Below, piece after piece: positions 16,701-24,637 of a stretch of DNA of 33,836 bases (positions within the stretch are counted from its first letter, which is position 1; every line of letters begins with the position of its first letter). The notes beneath the pieces are model-generated. The model was given only the letters and a program-made list of their open reading frames with translations. It had not been told where the DNA came from and did no database searches. The translations under genes and the position numbers were made by a program. Source of the DNA: an uncultured Clostridia bacterium (GTDB lineage: Bacteria; Bacillota; Clostridia; Christensenellales; CAG-314); assembly GCA_947624235.1 (NCBI GenBank), contig CANQJK010000014.1, positions 1 to 33,836 on the forward strand. Reading direction: 5' to 3'.

Positions 16701-18100
16701 TAGCAAAAAGCAAGTTGTCGAAAGATGTTGGAAAAAGTTGGGATTTGTTGGGGATAGTCGAAATAAGTTTGAAATTGTAGGAAGTTGTTTGAAATTGTAG
16801 GAAGATGTATAAAACGGTCGGATAGAGTTTAGAATTGACGGATATTGTCGAGAATTGTTTAGAGTTGTTAAAAGATGTATAAAATCGTCGGGAAACAATG
16901 GAAATTGTTGGAAGATGTTTGGAATTGGCGGAAGATGTATAAAACGGTCGGATAGAGTTTAGAATTGGCGGATATTGTCGAGAATTGTTTAGAGTTGTTG
17001 GAAGATGTATAAAATCGTCGGGAAACAATGGAAATTGTTGGAAGATGTTTGGAATTGGCGGAAGATGTATAAAACAGTCGGAAAGAGTTGGGAATTGACG
17101 GAAGATGTATAAAATCGTTGGAAAGAGTTTGGAATTGTCGCAAGGTGCATAAAGCGGTCGGAAGTTGTATAAGATTGTCGGGAAACAAGGAGAATTGTTG
17201 GAAGATGTATAAAACGGTCGGAAAGAGTTGGGAATTGTTGGGGATAGTCGAAATAAGTTTGAAATTGTAGGAAGATGTATAAAGCGGTCGAAAAGAGTTC
17301 CGAATAGTCGAAAAACGTTCTGACTTTTCATAAGTTGTGGGAAATTGTCACAAGTTGCAAAAGATTGTTGTAAATAGTATATGATTGTCGCAAGGAGTAT
17401 AAAACGGTCGAAAACCGTTCCGAATAGTCGTAAATCATTCCGAATAGTCGCAAACCGTCGAAAGCATGTTGATATCTTCCACTACTGTCGAGAACGTGGC
17501 GTTCCGCTCCGTTTCGGTCGAATACACTCGGTTCGGATCGCAAAAGGGAATAAGTTTTCGGAAAACGTTTTGAATTGTCGGAAACCGTTTTAACTTTTCA
17601 CAAACCGTCGCAACTTTTCGTAAACAGTCGCATATCGTCGCAAATCGCACAAACATTTCATAAATCGTTTCAACTTTTCATAAATCATATCAAACTGTCG
17701 CTAATCGTTTTGAATTGTCGCAAGCCGTCGCAAATCATTCTAACTTGTTGTAAATCTTCGCAACTTGTCGCAAACCGTACAAACATTTCATAAATCGTTT
17801 CAACTTTTCATAAATCATATCAAACTGTCGCTAATCGTTCCGAACCGTCGCAACTTTTCAAAAAAACTTCACAACTTGTCGCAAATCGCACAAACATTTC
17901 ATAAATCGTTTCAACTTTTCATAAATCATATCAAACTGTCGCAACTTTTCAAAAATCTTCGCAAATTGTCGAAAATCGTTCCGAACCGTCGCAAGCCGTC
18001 GAAAATCATTCTAACTTGTTGTAAATCGTCGCAACTTGTCGCAACCTTTCATAAATCATCGTACCCTGTCGCAAATCGTTACAAATTGTCGAAAAAGGTC
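16701..18100. repeat. Decamer array 2: about 140 units in 10-bp register with one 1-bp slip
   Basis: The unit is GAAATTGTCG-like in 16701-17400 and CAAATCGTCG-like in 17400-18100. The register is kept from 16701 to about 17866, then shifts by one base at a run of seven A (17870) and continues in the new register to about 18100. Higher-order duplications respect the register: 16801-16930 repeats as 16931-17060 (130 bp, 13 units), GGGATAGTCG at 16751 recurs at 17241 (490 bp, 49 units), and AAACATTTCA at 17651 recurs at 17781 (130 bp) and 17892 (111 bp). Open frames on both strands in several frames are by-products of the repeat. Confidence 0.94.
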
Positions 18101-18192
18101 GGTTTGGGCAGGCAAAACAGCGTCGGAGCGACGTCCGCATCAAATTTGATGTCACAAAATGCAGAAATATTACTACAAATTGCAGAAAACTG

Positions 18193-18221
18193 TTGAAAAA
18201 AAGTTTAGTGTTTGATATACT
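18193..18221 (+). promoter_or_regulatory. Promoter of the large SH3-like surface protein gene
   Basis: -35 TTGAAA (18193-18198), 17-bp spacer, -10 TATACT (18216-18221), with an overlapping TATAAT at 18223-18228. It begins about 90 bp after the decamer array ends and leaves a leader of about 130 bases, which contains a weak CCCAAAA/TTTTGGG inverted pair. Confidence 0.68.
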
Positions 18222-18357
18222 ATATAATACAGAAATATACGGTTGCGACCTATAGCCCCAAAAAAGGCAAATTTTCCGTTGCGTTTTGGGCAGGGGCGCG
18301 CCGTGTACCGCACAGAGACAGCGGTCTCAAAAAATTTATTTGTATAGTTGAGGAACA

Positions 18358-20256
18358 ATGAAAAAATTCGTCGGAATTTGCATATGTCTATTGCTCGCAT
18401 TGACGTTTGTGATACCTACGGGCGCAATGGCGTCCGCCGTCGAATCAGACGCAGGCGACATAATATATTTTCTAAATCCGTCCGCTATTGCCGTGCAAGG
18501 AGACTACCTGTTTGTTGCGGATAACATCGAGGACGAAAAGTGCGTGATACTTTGCTTCAACATCGGCGGAGAAAAGCCCGTCTACAAATTTACGGAAGAG
18601 GTAGACGGCAAGGTGCTCAACCTCTCCGCAAAAAGCGAAGAGGACAACGGTTTGCGCATCTACGCTATATTTGCCGACAAGGTGACGGAATATCTGCTTT
18701 TGGACGAAAAGGCGCTTGCCGTAAGCAGGGTGTTCCACCTGGACGGCGTGGTAGACTTTACCTACGGCGTGATAAACACCGACGACGACAAGGGCGAATA
18801 CTACGCCACCAAGCAGGCGTTTTACAGCAGGGATCCGCGCATGAGCAACCCCGAAGAAACGGGCTACTTTGCTCCCATAGGTTTCGGTTCGCAAAGCGAC
18901 GTTAGCGGAGTGCTTGCCATCGGTCAATTTGTGTACTGCCTGTTCAAGTCGGACGGCACAGTCGTGTGTCAGCGTATCGACGGTCAAATAGGACGTCCTG
19001 CCAACCCCGCAACGGACGCGCTAAACAAAAACACTGCCATGCTCAGCGGAATATCCCCCGCCCCAACGGGACTGTTTGTGTGGAACGACGACTCGGGCGA
19101 ACAACATCCTGCGGTGTTTTCGGAAAGCGGAGTGTGGAACATCACCATATCGGGATCTCTCAGCGGTATCGATCCACTGCTCTCTCCCGACGATTACGAC
19201 TCGGAAGAGCACGGCAAGATCGTGGACGTCGAATCCAAGGACGGCGCGCTGTATGTGCTTAACAGCAACCACAAAATAGAGATCTACCGCAAAAGCGAAA
19301 CATCGGGCAAATACGAAAGCAACGCAACCGTTGGCACGGAGATATTCGACACCAAAGTGCCGACGCTTGCCGAACTTAACAGCTTCACATTGGTGAGGAG
19401 CACGGGCTACCCCACCAACATCGTGTTCAGGACGTCGGGAGAACGTAGCGTTGACAACCTCATTGAAGACGCCGAAGAATACATCGTGCTGGGCTACGAC
19501 GGCGACGAAAACAGCCCCTTCTACTATGTGCTTGTGGGAGACAGCTTCGGCTGGGTGAAAAAGAGCGACAACTCCGCAGGGGCGGATCAGGACAGCAAAC
19601 TGACGGTGGTAAACACCAAAATGAGCAACGACGACGTGGAGTACAAGTCCAAATTAAACTCTCTCAACGGCGTGTACATTGCACCGCTTCCGCGCAATTC
19701 CTTCCTGACGGCGGAATACTGGACGGTGTTGGAACAAACGGCTCAAACCATGACGGAAGTGACGCTGTTGCAACGCTTCACCGAGGGCAACGTCGTGTGG
19801 TACTACGTCCGCTACGGCGAAAACAAAATGGGCTTTGTGATGGAGGAAAACGTCGGCAAGTTCTACATCGAGGCAAACACGTCCAGCACCACCGTGGAAG
19901 GTCAACGCAAAGCCAACAGCGTGCTGTTTAGCTTTGTGCAGATGTACGACAACAACGATCCCGCCACCATGGACGAGGAACACCTTGCCTGCTTCACGGA
20001 CGGGACGGAAGTGCCACATTTGAAGTCTAACCAACGCATAACGCTGATAAAGACCTACGACAACGGCACGGCTTTGGTGCAGGTGATCTTCGGCAACGGT
20101 CAAACGGCAACGGGATATGTGTTTGCCGACAGACTGATAAGTCCCAACGCCCTCACCACCAACGCCATTTTCGGCTTGGTAGCAGTCGGCTTTGCCCTGC
20201 TTCTTGCCATGCTTATCACCGTGGTAGTCGTTAAGAAAAAGAAGGCGAAAAAATAA
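18358..20256 (+). CDS. Large secreted, membrane-anchored protein with propeller-like and SH3-like parts
   Basis: A 632-residue protein. The ATG at 18358 follows GAGGAA by 3 bases. Residues 1-26 are a signal peptide (MKKFVGICICLLLALTFVIP, cut near AMASA). Residues 35-330 contain repeated strand phrases such as AIAVQGDYLFVADN, LAIGQFVYCLFKSDG and DGALYVLNSNHKIEIYR, suggesting a beta-propeller. Residues 350-595 contain SH3b-like units ending FYYVLVGDSFGWV, VWYYVRYGENKMGFV and ALVQVIFGNGQTATGYV. A transmembrane helix (about 603-626) and a KKKKAKK tail end the protein, so it is anchored with the bulk outside. It shares signal peptide, SH3b and C-terminal anchor with the protein at 15016. Its function is unknown; sensing or binding of cell-wall material is a plausible guess. 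Confidence 0.87.
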   Translation: MKKFVGICICLLLALTFVIPTGAMASAVESDAGDIIYFLNPSAIAVQGDYLFVADNIEDEKCVILCFNIGGEKPVYKFTEEVDGKVLNLSAKSEEDNGLRIYAIFADKVTEYLLLDEKALAVSRVFHLDGVVDFTYGVINTDDDKGEYYATKQAFYSRDPRMSNPEETGYFAPIGFGSQSDVSGVLAIGQFVYCLFKSDGTVVCQRIDGQIGRPANPATDALNKNTAMLSGISPAPTGLFVWNDDSGEQHPAVFSESGVWNITISGSLSGIDPLLSPDDYDSEEHGKIVDVESKDGALYVLNSNHKIEIYRKSETSGKYESNATVGTEIFDTKVPTLAELNSFTLVRSTGYPTNIVFRTSGERSVDNLIEDAEEYIVLGYDGDENSPFYYVLVGDSFGWVKKSDNSAGADQDSKLTVVNTKMSNDDVEYKSKLNSLNGVYIAPLPRNSFLTAEYWTVLEQTAQTMTEVTLLQRFTEGNVVWYYVRYGENKMGFVMEENVGKFYIEANTSSTTVEGQRKANSVLFSFVQMYDNNDPATMDEEHLACFTDGTEVPHLKSNQRITLIKTYDNGTALVQVIFGNGQTATGYVFADRLISPNALTTNAIFGLVAVGFALLLAMLITVVVVKKKKAKK

Positions 20257-21160
20257 GCTCGCATATCCTCCTGAAAACAGGCTACACGGCGGGCTACGCG
20301 CCTCGTAATTTAATAGACATCATATCACTTGTGTGTCCCCATCAAAACGGCTTCGCGGTATCGCTTGGGTATTCCGCGCAAAAAGGCTTCACGGTGTCGC
20401 TCGGATATCCCCATCAAAACGGCTTCGCGCGTCGCAAATCGCCTTTTGACATCACCGCTCACACGAACAGTGTGGGCGGTACCGCTGTCAGGCGTTTGCT
20501 CCTTTCCCCATCAAATCTACTGGATTTGATGGGGTGCCCCGAAGTTTGCCCTCGTTGCAGATTGTTTTGATTGGGGATATACTCGCTCTTGGCAGAACAA
20601 GGTCGTTACATTGTTTTGACTTACTGGTTTCGGAACAGCCCCTCGTTGCAGATTATTTTGCGCGAAACACCCTCGCTCTTTGCATTACAAGGTTGATACA
20701 TTTTCAGACTACTGGCTTCGGAAATGTGGCGCTCTTGTTGTGGGTTGTTTTGATTGGGGACATGCGAGCTTTTTATATTACAAAGTCATTGCTTTTTAAT
20801 TTATTGAACATGCGCTATGCCCTTGCTACACATTGTTTTGCAGTGGATACACTCGCTCTGTCTGTCACAAGGTCCCCGACCGCCCACCCCCGCGTCGCAA
20901 ATCGCCTTTTGACATCACCGCTCGCACGAACAGTGCGGTCGGTAAAGCTGTCAGGCGTTTGCTCATGCCACCCATGCGAATATTCATTCGCACGGGAACC
21001 CGTTTTCCCCACAAAGTCTTTGGGACTTTGTGGGGGTCCGTTAATCGTGGGGATATATTTTAGTGCCACAAATGAAGTTTGATATGAGACATTTGGGGAC
21101 AGCGTGTTTTGGTTATAGCGTCCTTTTTTTCTTGCAAAGTCCTTGCAAAACAGGTACGAT
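20257..21160. repeat. Composite repeat region with structured element copies 3 and 4
   Basis: No gene is supported in this 0.9-kb gap. It begins with three 36-bp units (GGCTTC at 20349, 20385 and 20421). Copy 3 is closed by arms ATATCCCCATCAAAAC (20405-20420) and GTTTTGATTGGGGATAT (20564-20580), complementary over 16 pairs with one bulged base. Inside are the hairpin CCGCTCACAC/GTGTGGGCGG (20455-20479) and the perfect hairpin CCCCATCAAATC/GATTTGATGGGG (20506-20534). Copy 4 (20890-21040) has CCCCACAAAGTC/GACTTTGTGGGG (21007-21035) and an added hairpin TGCGAAT/ATTCGCA. Units of the 90-bp family lie at 20545-20900. Confidence 0.82.
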
Positions 21161-21161
21161 C

Positions 21162-21196
21162 AAAAACGGCTTGAAACAAAATTCAAGCCGTTTTTT
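21162..21196 (-). terminator. Bidirectional rho-independent terminator
   Basis: The stem is AAAAACGGCTTGAA / TTCAAGCCGTTTTT (21162-21175 with 21182-21195) with a 6-base loop. On the minus strand it ends in five T and probably terminates the deacetylase-SSB transcript. On the plus strand it is followed by six T and could also stop rightward transcription. The gap from 21200 to 21391 holds a decayed unit of the 90-bp repeat family. Confidence 0.85.
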
Positions 21197-21391
21197 GTCA
21201 TAATTACACATTTTTTTGCTGTTTTTGCGCTCAAAAGGAAAGCCCCACCCTCATTGCAGGTTGTTTGTGTAAAATACCATTGCTCTTTGTGTTGCGCAAG
21301 GTCGTAACGTTGTTTTGACTTACCGTTTTCGGGACAATGTCCCCCATTGCGGGTTATGTGGCGCTCGGTATTACAATGTCACAAACCGCGA

Positions 21392-22024
21392 TCAAGGGAC
21401 GGCGACAACGTCATCCTTCACTACGGTCAATTTGCTCACGGACACTTCGTAGGCGGTGCGCGTTTCCACGGTGTCGTCGGCAAGTCTCTTTTGGTAGTTG
21501 CGCGACTGCACGCGTCCCACCACGCTGATGTGTTCGCCAATGGGCAACGAGCCTGCAAACCGTGCGTTACGTCCCCACACTATCAAGGGGATGTAGTCGC
21601 TTTTGTTGTATTGGCGGTTGACGGCAATCAGCACGTCGCAGATCTCTCTGTTGAAGGGCGTTTTGCGGTAAATGGGTTCCTTGCAGATGTAGCCTGTAAG
21701 TTCCAACACGTTGGAATTTGCCGTTTCGTCAAAGGGAAGCACGTCCCGCACGAAAACGGTGAGCATAAGTTTGCTTTTGTCCCCCACCATTTTGTTGTAA
21801 CTTCTGAACTGCCCCGTCACGGTCACCTTGTTTCCTGCGTGGAAGCTGTCCTTCAACAGGTGCTCGGATACGGAAATGGGCAAAACGTCGTTCATGCCGG
21901 AAAGTCTTGCCACTTCCAGCGTCACTTCGTAAAATTTTTCGCCAAAGATCTCGTGCGAGAAAACGGGTTCTCCGCACACCGTTCCCGACAACGAAATGCT
22001 GTTGTTGTGTATGCCGTTTTTCAT
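21392..22024 (-). CDS. SSB-like protein with two OB folds
   Basis: A 210-residue protein. The C-terminal half (about residues 100-205) matches single-stranded DNA-binding OB folds: NVLELTGYICKEPIYR, REICDVLIAVNRQYNKSDYIPLIVWGRNARFAGSL split around the central strand, and IGEHISVVGRVQSRNY. The N-terminal half (5-95) is a more diverged OB fold with the same order (ISLSGTVCGEPVFSHE, FYEVTLEVARLSG, NKVTVTGQFRSY). The acidic C-terminal tip of housekeeping SSB is absent (it ends VVKDDVVAVP), so it is probably a secondary SSB paralogue rather than the replication SSB. The ATG at 22024 has an AGGTAGGTG site; 34 bp separate it from the deacetylase gene, with which it is probably cotranscribed. Confidence 0.85.
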   Translation of the reverse strand: MKNGIHNNSISLSGTVCGEPVFSHEIFGEKFYEVTLEVARLSGMNDVLPISVSEHLLKDSFHAGNKVTVTGQFRSYNKMVGDKSKLMLTVFVRDVLPFDETANSNVLELTGYICKEPIYRKTPFNREICDVLIAVNRQYNKSDYIPLIVWGRNARFAGSLPIGEHISVVGRVQSRNYQKRLADDTVETRTAYEVSVSKLTVVKDDVVAVP

Positions 22025-22058
22025 GTTTTCACCTACCTCTTGTGTATATTTTACATCG

Positions 22059-22802
22059 TTACACCGCGTTTGCGACGGTCTTTATTTGTTTGCCCGAGTT
22101 GTCTATCGTGTAGTTTTGCGTGTAGATCAGCTCGCCTATCGGACAAAACGTCAAGTTTTTGAGTTTGAGCGCCTCAAATATCAGGGGCAACGCCTCCACT
22201 ATGTGATCGCTGTTGTTGTGACACAAAATGATGTCTCCGCTTTGCGCATTTTGCACGCGTTCGACTATCTCCCGTGCGGACAGCCCCTTCCAGTCCAGAC
22301 TGTCTACGCTCCACTGCACCGTGTACAGCCCCAAGCCGTCGGCGACCTCTATCAACGTGTTGTTGTAGTCGCCAAAGGGCGGTCGAAAAAGCGTTACGGG
22401 CTTGCCCGTCAGTTCGAATATCTTTTTGACGCTTACTGTTAGTTCGTCCCTGCATTGCGCCTCGGAAAGTTTGCTCATTTGCGGATGCGTTGCGCTGTGA
22501 GTGCCTATTTCAAACCCCCGTTGCGCTATTTCCGCCGTCAGTTCGGGATATTTGTCCACCCAAAATCCCACAAGAAAGAAGGTGGCTTTTACCCCGTAAC
22601 TGTCGCATACGTCCATTATCTGGCGCGTTTTGTCTGCGCCCCAGGCCGCGTCGAAACTGATGGACACAAGGTTGTCCGACCTGTCCACGCAGTAGATGGG
22701 CACCTTTCTGCCGTTGGCGTACACCTGCGCATATCCGCCCATTCCGCACACGAGCAACACGCACACAAGCGTCACCGAAACCGCTACAACTGTTTGTTTC
22801 AC
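22059..22802 (-). CDS. Polysaccharide deacetylase, PdaB-like
   Basis: A 247-residue carbohydrate esterase family 4 enzyme. Residues 1-25 are a signal or anchor segment. The NodB motifs are SISFDAAWG (catalytic Asp), THSATHP (metal-binding His pair), LFRPPFGDYN, and near the end GDIILCHNN in place of the usual leucine-histidine motif. The SFDAAWG and THS-x-x-HP forms are typical of the PdaB/YlxY group linked to spore cortex or peptidoglycan modification in Clostridia and Bacilli. The start is GTG at 22802 with AAAGGA 8 bp upstream. A TATAAT at 22840-22845 suggests its own promoter, although the -35 is poor. It is followed by the SSB-like gene. Confidence 0.88.
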   Translation of the reverse strand: MKQTVVAVSVTLVCVLLVCGMGGYAQVYANGRKVPIYCVDRSDNLVSISFDAAWGADKTRQIMDVCDSYGVKATFFLVGFWVDKYPELTAEIAQRGFEIGTHSATHPQMSKLSEAQCRDELTVSVKKIFELTGKPVTLFRPPFGDYNNTLIEVADGLGLYTVQWSVDSLDWKGLSAREIVERVQNAQSGDIILCHNNSDHIVEALPLIFEALKLKNLTFCPIGELIYTQNYTIDNSGKQIKTVANAV

Positions 22803-22936
22803 ATCTACGTCCTTTGTCGAAACGCCTTTGTACCGTTACATTATAGTGCGCTCGATTGCGAACAAAAGGCACAAAGCTGTCGATTTTCGACTTGTTTTGG
22901 CACATTGTATGCAAACAAAAAGTTGTTTAGAACATC

Positions 22937-24637
22937 TTAATAGTAGTACGAATCGCGCAAGTCCACCTTGTAGTCGTACTTTTCGTCCAACGGGTTGGTA
23001 CTGCTGACGTAGTCGCTTTCGTACGTCTTGGGCAGGTTGTTGAATTCCTTGCACTTGTAGAAGCGTTCCATCTTGGAGTACAAAACGTAACCGCTACACG
23101 CCTCCGTCACGATACATTCCCCCTCGTGCAAGTTGGCAAGCACGCTTTTGGGCATGAGGGGAATGGTCTCTATGCAATAGCCCTCTATCTGATCGCTGTT
23201 GCCGTTAAGCGCGCTGGACGGGGCGATACGCGCATATTCTCCGCACTCCGCGCTGAATTCTTTGAGCGTTTGCGGATTGTTGCTACCTATAAACACATGC
23301 ACGTTGAGGTTGTCGCGGATTATCTCCGCAATGTTGTCGCCGTACACGTTGTTTAGCTGAGCGTAACTTTGCAATATCAAGACGAAAAAGATGTTGCGCC
23401 CTGCGCATGCGGAAATGACGGTGTCGAAGTCCGTTATCGCAGGGAAGTTGCCGAATTCGTCCAAAATGAAGTAGAAGGGCACTTTCAGTTTGCCCTCGGG
23501 CAGGCTGTTGGCGTACTGGATGAGAAATCCGTATGCGTCCTGAATGAGGGACGCTATCACCTGGTAATGCGCTTTGAGTTCGTCGCGGTAGGAAATGAAT
23601 ATCGCAATGGGCTCGTCCCCCACCAACTCGGTGAAATCGAAACTGTTGTGGCTGGTGATGAGGCGCACCTCTCCGCTTTTGTACACGGACATCTTGGTGT
23701 TGAATGTGGACACCACGCATTTGCGCGTGTTGGGGGCGTTTTCCAAAATGCAGTTTTTTACCAGCATGTACGCCTTGGAATTTTTTGCCGTGCGTCTGTC
23801 CTTGAAGTAACCGCCGTCCTCGTACGTTCTGCCGTCGTTATCGCGCATGCTGTCCAAAACGGAAAGCAACGTGCGGAAGGAGAATGTCTCTTCCGTTATG
23901 GGCGTTATCTCCCTGTCCTCGTGTTCGTAGTCGGGGTAGATGTCCTCCAACATCGCCCAGATGCCCGCACGCAACAGGTCGCGCGCCGAGTCCTCCCAAT
24001 AGGGATCGGATGCCTTTTGCGTGCTTATCATGCTGATAGCCACGTTGTCCACCTCGTTGTTGACGTCTTCCATCATCAACTTTTTCTGCTGATCCACCGC
24101 TCTCATCACCGTGTCGTAGCCGTCAAAGCGCTCTCCCATAAAGACGTACTGCTCGGGAGCGCCCTCTACTGCGTCCACTTCGTATTCGAGGTTGTACGCG
24201 CGCACATACAGGCGGTAAATTTTGGTAAGCGGGTTCCAGCACTCGGAGTGCATGAAGTCGCGAAAGTTGAAAAGTTTTACCTTGTAGCCCTCTTTGCGAA
24301 GCGTTTCGCTGACGGAACGGTACAGCTCTCCCTTGGGATCGGATATCACCATGGAGCGCTTTATCTTTTGGTGAGCAAAGGACAATATCGTGGGGATAAC
24401 GTAGGACGTAGTCTTGCCAAGACGCGTTGCCGCGATCACGCCGACGTGGTTTTCCTGCTTGGAATAGGTCTGCATAAGTCTGCCGTTCACATATTGGCAG
24501 GCTTTCAGCACGCCGTGCACTTCCAGATTGGGCAGGTCGTCGTAGGCGTAGGTGTTTTCGAAATCCTCCGTCATGTCGTCGTAGTGAACAAGTCGGGTGC
24601 TTTCGTACCCTCTCATAAGTTGATTTGCGTATTTCAT
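22937..24637 (-). CDS. VirD4/TraG-type coupling ATPase without membrane segments
   Basis: A 566-residue ATPase of the type IV secretion coupling-protein family. Walker A is AATRLGKTT (69-77), lacking the usual first glycines. ISDPKGELY (98-106) is the family signature after it, and Walker B is FILDEFGNFP (390-399). LKVFNF-type phrasing (KLFNFRDFMHSECWNPL) also matches the clostridial VirD4 group. Typical members start with two transmembrane helices; none is visible here, so it should be cytosolic or recruited by a partner. No relaxase or other mating-pore gene is in the window. The ATG overlaps the stop of the upstream gene (ATGA), with GGAGG inside that gene, so production is coupled to the ClpP operon. 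Confidence 0.88.
   Translation of the reverse strand: MKYANQLMRGYESTRLVHYDDMTEDFENTYAYDDLPNLEVHGVLKACQYVNGRLMQTYSKQENHVGVIAATRLGKTTSYVIPTILSFAHQKIKRSMVISDPKGELYRSVSETLRKEGYKVKLFNFRDFMHSECWNPLTKIYRLYVRAYNLEYEVDAVEGAPEQYVFMGERFDGYDTVMRAVDQQKKLMMEDVNNEVDNVAISMISTQKASDPYWEDSARDLLRAGIWAMLEDIYPDYEHEDREITPITEETFSFRTLLSVLDSMRDNDGRTYEDGGYFKDRRTAKNSKAYMLVKNCILENAPNTRKCVVSTFNTKMSVYKSGEVRLITSHNSFDFTELVGDEPIAIFISYRDELKAHYQVIASLIQDAYGFLIQYANSLPEGKLKVPFYFILDEFGNFPAITDFDTVISACAGRNIFFVLILQSYAQLNNVYGDNIAEIIRDNLNVHVFIGSNNPQTLKEFSAECGEYARIAPSSALNGNSDQIEGYCIETIPLMPKSVLANLHEGECIVTEACSGYVLYSKMERFYKCKEFNNLPKTYESDYVSSTNPLDEKYDYKVDLRDSYYY

Noticed and set aside
16636-17331. Open frames of 60-230 codons with 10-residue repeats, on both strands inside the decamer arrays (also 14235-14915 and 17575-18196)
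   Set aside because: Three decamers make ten codons, so any stop-free unit gives long frames in several registers and strands. No ribosome sites or gene-like composition; the repeat explains them fully.
16701-18100. CRISPR array
   Set aside because: No constant repeat of 23-40 bp alternating with unique spacers. Periodicity is 10 bp without spacers, and no cas genes are present.
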